Part shown: positions 29,039 to 36,074 of the stretch, piece by piece
Layout: the number at the start of each line of letters is the position of its first letter
Numbering within the stretch: position 1 is the first letter of the stretch
DNA from: Planctomycetota bacterium
GTDB taxonomy: Bacteria > Planctomycetota > Planctomycetia > Pirellulales > Lacipirellulaceae
DNA length: 36,074 nt
Direction of reading: 5' to 3'
NCBI GenBank assembly: GCA_013152515.1
Contig: JAADGD010000225.1
Coordinates: forward strand, 1 to 36,074
Position numbers and translations under genes: made by a program
The notes under the pieces: generated by a model
Told to the model about the DNA's origin: nothing
The model's database searches: none
Seen by the model: only the letters and a program-made list of their open reading frames with translations

Positions 29039-29638
29039 TTATGGCGTCGCCGGAGGATCGTCGTCGTTGGCATTGTGAATCGCAACAGGAATGCTCACGG
29101 CCGTCGCAACCACTCCGCCGAGAATCCAAGGGTTGGCAAGACGGCGTTTATTCACGCGGAAAAATTGGTTGATCTTTGGCGCAACGACGCGCTGCCCACG
29201 CACGATTTCGGTTGAGGGCGTCACCAAAACGCCTTGACTGGCGCTCGGCGGCGCCGTGCCCGCCGACCAAACGCGCAACACTTGCGTCTGACCAGCAACC
29301 CGCAATTGGTAGGTGCCACCACTCAGTTCGGCGACCTGAAACCAGCCCTGCTCGTCCGTTTCTGTTTGCCAGCGTTGACGACCGCTAGTCAATTCCACGG
29401 TGGCTCTGGCTATTCCGATGCCTGCATTGTTGACGACCTGCCCTCGCAAAACGCCTCCTCGCTTCAAGGCGACGTCCGCAGCACGCATCGAAGCTGCTGT
29501 GTTGAGCGTTTGCACCTGCTGCGGAACGCTGATAGCAGCCCTAACTAAGCAAGATTCCAGGGTAAGGGCCAACACAAAAATCCCAAAAACGCCAGATCGA
29601 GCTTTGCGTAATTTCCACAGCAACATAGAAGACTCCAT
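29039..29638 (-). CDS. Secreted carboxypeptidase-regulatory-like protein with C-terminal helix-NDDDPPATP tail (paralog 1)
   Basis: Start MESSMLLWKLRK; GGVLRGQVVNNAGIGIARATVELTSG...TDEQGWFQVAELSGGTYQLRVAGQTQVLRVWSAGTAPPSASQGVLV; ends HNANDDDPPATP. Confidence 0.75.
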   Translation of the reverse strand: MESSMLLWKLRKARSGVFGIFVLALTLESCLVRAAISVPQQVQTLNTAASMRAADVALKRGGVLRGQVVNNAGIGIARATVELTSGRQRWQTETDEQGWFQVAELSGGTYQLRVAGQTQVLRVWSAGTAPPSASQGVLVTPSTEIVRGQRVVAPKINQFFRVNKRRLANPWILGGVVATAVSIPVAIHNANDDDPPATP

Positions 29639-29713
29639 ACGCGTAAGCCCAATGCGGTAATTCAATGTGATGGTCAAGGGCGTCAATCTGTCAATTCCGA
29701 AAACAGCAAAAAG

Positions 29714-29746
29714 AAATCCGAAGGCCATCTTACGGCCTTCGGATTT
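29714..29746 (-). terminator. Rho-independent terminator
   Basis: aaatccgaaggcc...ggccttcggattt, 13-bp perfect stem, T-rich on the minus strand, downstream of the 29783 stop. Confidence 0.85.
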
Positions 29747-29782
29747 CGGAATTCGTATGCCGCACAGTATTCGTCAATCCAC

Positions 29783-30382
29783 TTACGGCGTGGCCGGCGG
29801 TGGATCGTCATCGTCGTCCAACGCGATCGGAATCGCGATCGCTGCTGCAACAGCTCCTGCTGTAAGGATCGGATGCTCGGCTATCCATTGGCCTGCCGCC
29901 GAAAAGGGATTGCCTGGACCGCCACCATATTGACCGCGCACCACATCAACTGGTTGCGATACGATGCTCAGGCCTTTCGCAGCCGCTGGCGGAGCAGTTC
30001 GTGGAGCCCATAGACGATAGACGCCTTGGTGCCCCTTGGAAGCGACTTGATAGACGCCACCTTTTAAGCCTTTTGCCTCGAAGCGTCCCGATTCGTCAGA
30101 AACGACGCGAACAACTTCTTTTCCGCCCGTCTGCAGAGAGACCGGCGAGTTGGCCACAGCTTTACCTTGGGTATCAAGGATGCGTCCGACAAGCACACCT
30201 TTGTCCTGTAGGACAACATCGCTGGGGGCCTGCACATTGCGTGCGCCAGTCACTATTTTCGCAGGCAAGGGAGCAGTCGTAGCCGACTCTCCTGCCACCA
30301 ACAACTGCGGCTGCAACACCATAGCGACCGTGGTCACCCCTGCTGTTACTCCCCGCATGATCTTCTCACGATACAAAGACAT
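29783..30382 (-). CDS. Secreted carboxypeptidase-regulatory-like protein with C-terminal helix-DDDDDPPPATP tail (paralog 2)
   Basis: GVLVGRILDTQGKAVANSPVSLQTGGKEVVRVVSDESGRFEAKGLKGGVYQVASKGHQGVYRLWAPRTAPPAAAKGL...VDVVRGQ...IALDDDDDPPPATP. Confidence 0.78.
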   Translation of the reverse strand: MSLYREKIMRGVTAGVTTVAMVLQPQLLVAGESATTAPLPAKIVTGARNVQAPSDVVLQDKGVLVGRILDTQGKAVANSPVSLQTGGKEVVRVVSDESGRFEAKGLKGGVYQVASKGHQGVYRLWAPRTAPPAAAKGLSIVSQPVDVVRGQYGGGPGNPFSAAGQWIAEHPILTAGAVAAAIAIPIALDDDDDPPPATP

Positions 30383-30596
30383 CAAACGACTCCCTTCATC
30401 CCCCAGCCAATTAGAAACGAACACATTAAAATACTTGTTTCACAGTCCCGAACAACGGAACGATTGTACTCACATCAAACCTGCAAATTAGAGCGGCGGA
30501 AGCCTAGCCAACATCGCACTTTCTGCCAAGGCCACTTTTTAAGGAATTTCAGCAAATGTTCCTCTAAACCTTTTGACCCTTCACGATTTCGCTTGT

Positions 30597-31220
30597 TTAG
30601 GGAGTGGCTGGAGGAGTATCGTCGTCATCCAATGCTAGCGGCACAGCAATCGCGGTTGCAATTGCACCAGCTGTAATCAGCGGATGATTAGCAATCCAGT
30701 TGCCAATGCCTCTTCTACCACCGCCTCCACCAAAAACACCGCCACCACCACCATCACTGCAAGCACTACCACAAACGGGCGTTCCACAAGTCTGACCACG
30801 CACCACGTCGGTGTTAGAAACCAACATTAAACCTTGCTGTGCTGCCGGCGGCGCTGTTTGGGGCGCCCAAAGTCGATAAACATCTTGCTGTCCGGCGGTT
30901 GCCACTTGATGAACACCACCTTTCAAACCTGTCACCTGAAATTTCCCCGTTTGGTCCGTGAGAGCGCGGGCCACTTCCTTGCCGGAAGTCCGCACCGAAA
31001 CAGTGGCTCCTGCGATCGCCGCCCCCTGGGCGTCGAGCATTTGGCCAACGAGAACGCCGCCCTGGCTGTCGGTCCCTTGATGCAAAGCGATGTCGCGCGG
31101 TGCCTGAATAACGGGCGTGGCAGCGTTGGCGGATACGGGAGCTGCCGTCGCCATCGGTGATATCAACATGCTGGCACACGAGAGCGCGACCGCAAAAACT
31201 TGGACTTGTTTGAATTTCAT
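30597..31220 (-). CDS. Secreted carboxypeptidase-regulatory-like protein with C-terminal helix-DDDDTPPATP tail (paralog 3)
   Basis: GVLVGQMLDAQGAAIAGATVSVRTSGKEVARALTDQTGKFQVTGLKGGVHQVATAGQQDVYRLWAPQTAPPAAQQGL...TDVVRGQ...LALDDDDTPPATP. Confidence 0.8.
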   Translation of the reverse strand: MKFKQVQVFAVALSCASMLISPMATAAPVSANAATPVIQAPRDIALHQGTDSQGGVLVGQMLDAQGAAIAGATVSVRTSGKEVARALTDQTGKFQVTGLKGGVHQVATAGQQDVYRLWAPQTAPPAAQQGLMLVSNTDVVRGQTCGTPVCGSACSDGGGGGVFGGGGGRRGIGNWIANHPLITAGAIATAIAVPLALDDDDTPPATP

Positions 31221-31547
31221 ATTGGTTCCCCCGAACTTAATGTGAAGAAAAATGCGTGCAACTTATAATCCCAACCTCTATACCGTTATGTGAAGGAATC
31301 CTCTTCGGTATCGACCGATACGGTTGAGTGCCTCAAGAGCTATATCCGAAAAAACACGACTTGCACGCATTGCTAGCGATATCGGCACTGACAGCATGTC
31401 ATGACCGCTAAGGTTTTCGCAGTCTCGCCGACGGGAAGCATCGACAACCTCGACGTACTCCCTTCTTCGCGTAGAAGCACTTCAAAACCCCTACGAGAGT
31501 TCCGTCTGCGGTCCAAAATCAGAAACCTGGATTCTGGAACCCTCAGC

Positions 31548-32384
31548 TCACCGCCGCCACTTTTTGAAGTGCAGCGCCAACTGCCGTTCAAGATCAGGCA
31601 TAGCTTGGTGCAGTCGCTCTGAAAGTTTTCCCGGAGGATTTCCCCGACGGATGTCTGCCAGGTAATGCACCAATGCCCGATGGACAGGCAAGGGTCCGTG
31701 CAACATAAAATGGACCCAAGCCCAAGCAAAACGATATTCTGGCCCGCCCATCTCAACGAGATCATGATGGGCTTCTAGCGACTCAATGCTGGGGATCATG
31801 CCAAAAAGACGATTAAAACGGAGCTTCTTGAAATGCGGATGATCAAAGGCTCGTTGCTCAGCAGGCATCTCAAAATATTCTGCCAGCCCCTCGTCGAGCC
31901 ACAACGGCACCATCGAAAGATTCGTATGTAGCAACGCGTGCGTACACTCATGCCGCAAGTCCACCGCTAATTCACGATGCCGATAGGCGTAGACGCTGCC
32001 TCGGCCACCTCGTTGCACATACAGCGCGCGGCGATAGGGAACGCGCGGAAAAAGTTCGTTCAGCAATTGTCGGTGACTCTGTTTGTTTTCGAGCAGATAG
32101 ACATTCACCGTCTGAGCTGCAGGCGGGACTGCGAGCGTTCGTTGCAATTCAAGTTCTAAGGCAGAAAGCTCCTGAAACAACGGCGTCAGATTGCCCAGCG
32201 GAAAAGTTGCCTGGCATTGAAAGGGGCCGTAGCTTTGATGATCGACCCACCGTCGCGAAGACGTAGGCAAAGACGAAGGCAATGGCTGCGGCGCAGCACG
32301 ACAGGGTAAGGCTGTGGTAACCCATTGCGACGCCGCCGCCGCCCCGCCAAGGGCTATGAATTGACGCCGCGATAAGCTCTGCAT
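31548..32384 (-). CDS. Tat-signal protein with HExxH motif (DUF1570/peptidase-MA-like)
   Basis: MQSLSRRQFIALGGAAAAS Tat-like signal; DLRHECTHALLHTNLSMVPLWLDEGLAEYFE. ATG overlaps the stop of the upstream gene by one nt (TAATG). Confidence 0.75.
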   Translation of the reverse strand: MQSLSRRQFIALGGAAAASQWVTTALPCRAAPQPLPSSLPTSSRRWVDHQSYGPFQCQATFPLGNLTPLFQELSALELELQRTLAVPPAAQTVNVYLLENKQSHRQLLNELFPRVPYRRALYVQRGGRGSVYAYRHRELAVDLRHECTHALLHTNLSMVPLWLDEGLAEYFEMPAEQRAFDHPHFKKLRFNRLFGMIPSIESLEAHHDLVEMGGPEYRFAWAWVHFMLHGPLPVHRALVHYLADIRRGNPPGKLSERLHQAMPDLERQLALHFKKWRR

Positions 32385-33181
32385 TAACCGGCTTTCTTCG
32401 AGGAAAAGAAGCTTCGCCACCCACGCCGGTTGCGTACGGCCCGTCGCCCAGCCGGAACTTTTTCGCCTCGCGCCACGAACGCGGGATTGTGGCAGCAAAG
32501 ATCTTCAGCCGTCGCCGCGTCGGTGAGCTCAGCAACGCGTTCGAAGGCTCTGTGCATCAACGGCCGTCGCGACTTAGTGCCATGAGCGTCGGTCGCAATG
32601 AAATGTACCAAGCCATTTTCCAGCATCCACTCGGCCAAGTCTTGCGATTTTGGCCCAAACGTGCCCATCAAGCTGCCTGCCGTCACTTGCATCAAGCATC
32701 CCCCCTCGACCAATTCTGGCAGCAAATTGGGCTCTCGCAACAAGCCGCGATTCCGTTCTGGATGAGACAAGATGCCAACTATACCTTGCCGCAACAGCGA
32801 CGCTAGCACACCTTCAAGCGGAAAATAGAGTTCGTGCGGCAATTCCAGCAACACATGCTTCCGCAAATCACCAAGCGACATCACCTCGCCACTCTCGAGT
32901 CCTTCGAGCATGCCATCTTCGATCCGCACATCTCCGCCAGGCATCACCCGTAGCGCGATCCCATGCTGATCGAGTACTTCTTGCAGCTGAACCGTCCGCG
33001 CACGAATGTCGTCGCCCCGATTGTGAGAAAAATTCCCCAGTTGGTGTGGCGTCACAATGGTCAATTGCATTCCGTCGGCGACCGCCATCTGTGCCATGCC
33101 AAGCGTCGTTTCCCAGTCAGTCGACCCATCGTCGATCCCCGGCAGTAAATGGCAATGGATGTCTACGAAACCGTGATGCAC
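32384..33181 (-). CDS. CpsB/YwqE-like PHP-family tyrosine-protein phosphatase
   Basis: MHHGFVDIHCHLLPGIDDGSTDWETTLGMAQMAVADGMQLTIVTPHQLGNF; VHFIATDAHGTKSRRP. Confidence 0.85.
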   Translation of the reverse strand: MHHGFVDIHCHLLPGIDDGSTDWETTLGMAQMAVADGMQLTIVTPHQLGNFSHNRGDDIRARTVQLQEVLDQHGIALRVMPGGDVRIEDGMLEGLESGEVMSLGDLRKHVLLELPHELYFPLEGVLASLLRQGIVGILSHPERNRGLLREPNLLPELVEGGCLMQVTAGSLMGTFGPKSQDLAEWMLENGLVHFIATDAHGTKSRRPLMHRAFERVAELTDAATAEDLCCHNPAFVARGEKVPAGRRAVRNRRGWRSFFSSKKAG

Positions 33182-33294
33182 AGCAGTGCCTCTCAGGAAA
33201 GCTGGGAAAATAGCCGCGTGAGTGTAGCGGAAAGAGTGAACCGGTCAAGATGGGCTAAGCGAAGACCAAAATTTACTTTGCACGAAAGCTCTTC

Positions 33295-33374
33295 CACCGA
33301 ACCGCGACCGTGAGGGAGTGTCCGTTTGAGCAAGAAACCTAGTTCGATCGCTCCCTCACGGTCGCGGTTCGGTG
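33295..33374. repeat. Intergenic palindrome, 24-nt perfect arms
   Basis: caccgaaccgcgaccgtgagggag and ctccctcacggtcgcggttcggtg. Confidence 0.95.
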
Positions 33375-33501
33375 TTTTTGCGAAATATTGCGAGTGCCCC
33401 GTGCTAGCAAAGCAAGCCCAACGGCCAAATACAACACTCTCCAACTACCGCTCCATCAACAAATCGAGATGTTCTCGAAGGGCAAGATTTCACTAGCCAA
33501 C

Positions 33502-33534
33502 AAAAAAGGCCCACCAAAATGACGGACCTTTTTT
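33502..33534 (-). terminator. Rho-independent terminator of a PEP-CTERM gene
   Basis: Minus strand aaaaaaggtccgtcattttggtgggcctttttt, ~30 nt downstream of the stop at 33565. Confidence 0.8.
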
Positions 33535-33564
33535 GAGAATCAGTGTTGCAATCGGTGTTGTAAT

Positions 33565-34077
33565 TCAGCAGCGATTTTTGCGTCGCAACCCACAGAGGCC
33601 CATCGCACCAAGTAGCGACCAAACGACAAAGGTTGTGGGCTCAGGGATGACGCCATTATCCCTCAAAAAAGCGTAATTCGTAAATTGAGGTCCTCTCAGA
33701 CCATCTAAAACGTATGCTGAAAAGGCAGAGCCGTTGCCTCCTGGAGTTGCATATCCAGGAGCCCCAAGATCAAGACTGAAATTTTCTGCAAATACGTTTG
33801 ATGCAACTGTTCCAGCATGTACACCCCATCCGTCCATCCAAGTTGTATTTGAAATCGTGTTGGGATTTGTACCGTTAATCGAGATCTCATAATCGGCAGG
33901 GACACCACCAAAAAGAAATGCCGCAGTCTCTACACCAGAATAAACTTGAGGATTTGTGGTCCATAATGGGCCATCATCGACCTGCCAGCTACCGACATAA
34001 ATCGAGGCAGCAGCCTGCCCGCCAAAAAGAGTTGACACAGTTACAAGCATTAAAGTTAAAGCAAAAATTTTCATCAT
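33565..34077 (-). CDS. PEP-CTERM sorting-domain protein A
   Basis: Start MMKIFALTLMLVTVSTLF preceded by aggagg; C-terminus VIPEPTTFVVWSLLGAMGLCGLRRKNRC. Confidence 0.92.
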   Translation of the reverse strand: MMKIFALTLMLVTVSTLFGGQAAASIYVGSWQVDDGPLWTTNPQVYSGVETAAFLFGGVPADYEISINGTNPNTISNTTWMDGWGVHAGTVASNVFAENFSLDLGAPGYATPGGNGSAFSAYVLDGLRGPQFTNYAFLRDNGVIPEPTTFVVWSLLGAMGLCGLRRKNRC

Positions 34078-34207
34078 TTTCCTCCTGGATAATTGCATGT
34101 GAAACGAAAGCAGGACAAAGCATATTTTAGCTAATCCTACTGAAAGCTACGACTGACTTCTTAGTTCAACGCAGAGAAAGAACAACAAAGAAGAGTGAGC
34201 CGCAAAA

Positions 34208-34666
34208 TCAAACGGCTTGTGGTGGCCGTAGAAGAGAGGGCCCAGCTACCATAGAAATGTCTAACCACTTCGATTGGTTTAGGCAGCCAACAAGTGCGTC
34301 GTCGAATGGTAGCTCACTCGCAGAAGCAATCACATGTACACCGGTGCCACTACCCGAGGAAGATGCTCTCCCGCTAGTCGCACTGCTCGAGTTTCCTGAT
34401 CCTTGCATTGTCACAACAGCGATAACCCTTAATTGTTGAATCATGCTCAACAAAGGGAGTGGAGTCGATGGCGTGCGCTGGTTACTGCTTGCTTGAGAGG
34501 AATTTGCTACCGACTTGCCAAGAGTGCTAACCTCGATCGCTCGAACGGCATCCTCTGCCGCAAATCCGAACGATTTGGTGAGCTGAATACTAGCTGACGC
34601 ATCTACGGCGAACGTCGACGATGCTAGGCAAATCAGAGAGGGTATAAACCAACGAGGCACTAACAT
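34208..34666 (-). CDS. Hypothetical secreted Ser-rich protein
   Basis: 152 aa with signal-like N-terminus MLVPRWFIPSLICLASSTFAVDASAS; no PEP-CTERM tail. Confidence 0.45.
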   Translation of the reverse strand: MLVPRWFIPSLICLASSTFAVDASASIQLTKSFGFAAEDAVRAIEVSTLGKSVANSSQASSNQRTPSTPLPLLSMIQQLRVIAVVTMQGSGNSSSATSGRASSSGSGTGVHVIASASELPFDDALVGCLNQSKWLDISMVAGPSLLRPPQAV

Positions 34667-35015
34667 TCTCGGCTAACTTCTCAGGGTGATGCAAACGGTA
34701 ACTGCCTCCGGACTATGGTGGGTCCAGGTGGAATGCAAGCTTTATTAGGCCTAGCCGGGCAAATCCAAGCTCTTTTCTCCTCCTACGCAGGGAAACAGGG
34801 AACATATGACCGTTGAATGATTCGGGGACCACCAGAATTCGCCCGCTTCAAGCTCCAAAGGATAGAGGGATAAACTCCCGCTGACGAGGATTGTTAGACC
34901 ATCTACCTCGACCAACAAGGGCCTTGATCCGCCGGCAATGTGAGAACACCATAATTTGGCCCGCCAAAATGACAGGCCTTTTTGCCGGGTCGATGTTGCA
35001 ACACTGCATAGCAAT

Positions 35016-35669
35016 TCAGCAGCGATTTTTGCGTCGCAATCCACAGAGGCCCATCGTCCCAAGTAGCGACCAAACGACAAAGGTAGTGGGCTCGGGGCTG
35101 ATGCTCAGGTTGCTTTCTAAATCCAAACCCACCTCCACGTCAAAAACCAGTGTAGCTGTAATGTATTCGTCTGGGAGAGATCTAATAAATCGAAGATTGT
35201 CAACTTTGAAGCCGAAATCATCAAATCCTAAGACAAAAGTACCATCAGCCAAAAATACATCTAATTGGCTTTCAGATAACTTCAAGGTCGCGCCATCATT
35301 TCTGCCATACAGGCCATACTGCCGTCCTCTGTCATCGTTCGTAGTAAAGCCCACAAAGCCATCGTTGGAAGGGTTGTGGTCCCAAAGTCGTCCGAACGAA
35401 GTTCCTTCAATGGAAATATCAATCCATTCCTTGACCGAATTGAAGTCGCCAAAAGTCTCTAAAGTCAAAGTCCCTCCCGCAATCGAATTCGTCGGCAAAT
35501 CCGAAAAAATTATTTGGAAGGGATTGGGAGAATTGCCACCAGTAGCATTTGCAAACCCAGTGACCGTGGCGGTGCTAGAGCTAATGGAAGCATCTACTTG
35601 TCCAGCGGAAGCTAGTAATATCAGCACGCAATAGAATGCAAGTAACGAGAAATATCGATAGTTATTCAT
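35016..35669 (-). CDS. PEP-CTERM sorting-domain protein B
   Basis: Start MNNYRYFSLLAFYCVLILLASAGQVDAS; C-terminus SPEPTTFVVWSLLGTMGLCGLRRKNRC. Confidence 0.92.
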   Translation of the reverse strand: MNNYRYFSLLAFYCVLILLASAGQVDASISSSTATVTGFANATGGNSPNPFQIIFSDLPTNSIAGGTLTLETFGDFNSVKEWIDISIEGTSFGRLWDHNPSNDGFVGFTTNDDRGRQYGLYGRNDGATLKLSESQLDVFLADGTFVLGFDDFGFKVDNLRFIRSLPDEYITATLVFDVEVGLDLESNLSISPEPTTFVVWSLLGTMGLCGLRRKNRC

Positions 35670-36010
35670 CTCTCCAGCAACTTTCTCTAGGTGTGAGACA
35701 CTCTGCAGATGCCAACAACTTAAGAACGATCTGAGTACAACGCAAGCAGTTTGCACCTATTGCGTACTATTTGCGTCTTTCCCTCAATCTCTCGCGGTAA
35801 TTCGTCCTAAAAACATAGAATTCAACGTAAAGGTCCGTCGCGATTCCAACAGGTCGTCAGTCAAGTACTCTTCTTGTCTGTCCGTTGTTCTTGCATCCTC
35901 TTCGACCTTGAAGACTCCCCCGACGGGCCGGTTTCCAAAAGTTACACAAAAAAGGCCCGCCAAAATGACGAACCTGTTTGGGAGATCAGTGTTGCAACCA
36001 GTGTTGTAAC

Positions 36011-36074
36011 TCAGCAGCGGTTCTTGCGTCGCAATCCACAGAAGCCCATCGCTCCGAGCAGCGACCAAAGGACG
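36011..36074 (-). CDS. PEP-CTERM sorting-domain protein C (only the C-terminus is in the window)
   Basis: Minus-strand translation at the edge: VLWSLLGAMGFCGLRRKNRC* with stop at 36011-36013. The ORF track shows only an out-of-frame ORF here. Confidence 0.88.
   Translation of the reverse strand, partial: VLWSLLGAMGFCGLRRKNRC

Noticed and set aside
35784-36068. 94-aa minus-strand ORF
   Set aside because: Out-of-frame reading of the PEP-CTERM 3' cassette; similar spurious readings occur at 33404..33622 and 34751..35080.

Overview
The window looks like planctomycete chromosome (probably Pirellulales, inferred from gene content and style). Left arm: a minus-strand respiratory operon with a Rieske protein, a split b6/subunit IV-like cytochrome b, and a large multiheme c-type cytochrome that runs off the left edge and is missing from the ORF track. 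Centre: purD, an MtfA-like peptidase, a remnant PiT phosphate permease, superoxide dismutase, a ParE-type toxin-antitoxin pair, an HD-GYP-like/PAS/GGDEF protein, a TPR-like protein, sucC-sucD, a tandem pair of putative outer-membrane paralogs, a nucleoside hydrolase, an esterase-like hydrolase and an MBL-fold hydrolase. Right arm: three tandem secreted proteins with a carboxypeptidase-regulatory-like domain and a shared C-terminal signature (helix-DDDD-PPATP), a HExxH protein coupled to a CpsB/YwqE-like phosphatase, and a PEP-CTERM cluster. The PEP-CTERM genes share a nearly identical 3' cassette (sorting signal, stop, 3' UTR, terminator) on unrelated passenger domains, with a third copy at the right edge. 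Several families of long intergenic palindromes or repeats are scattered through the window. Best candidates for undescribed biology: the 'DDDD-PPATP' paralog triplet, the shuffling PEP-CTERM 3' cassette, the triplicated 'SVADILAAAR' motif in the Rieske N-terminal extension, and the palindrome families. No database search was possible; all family calls come from motif recognition.
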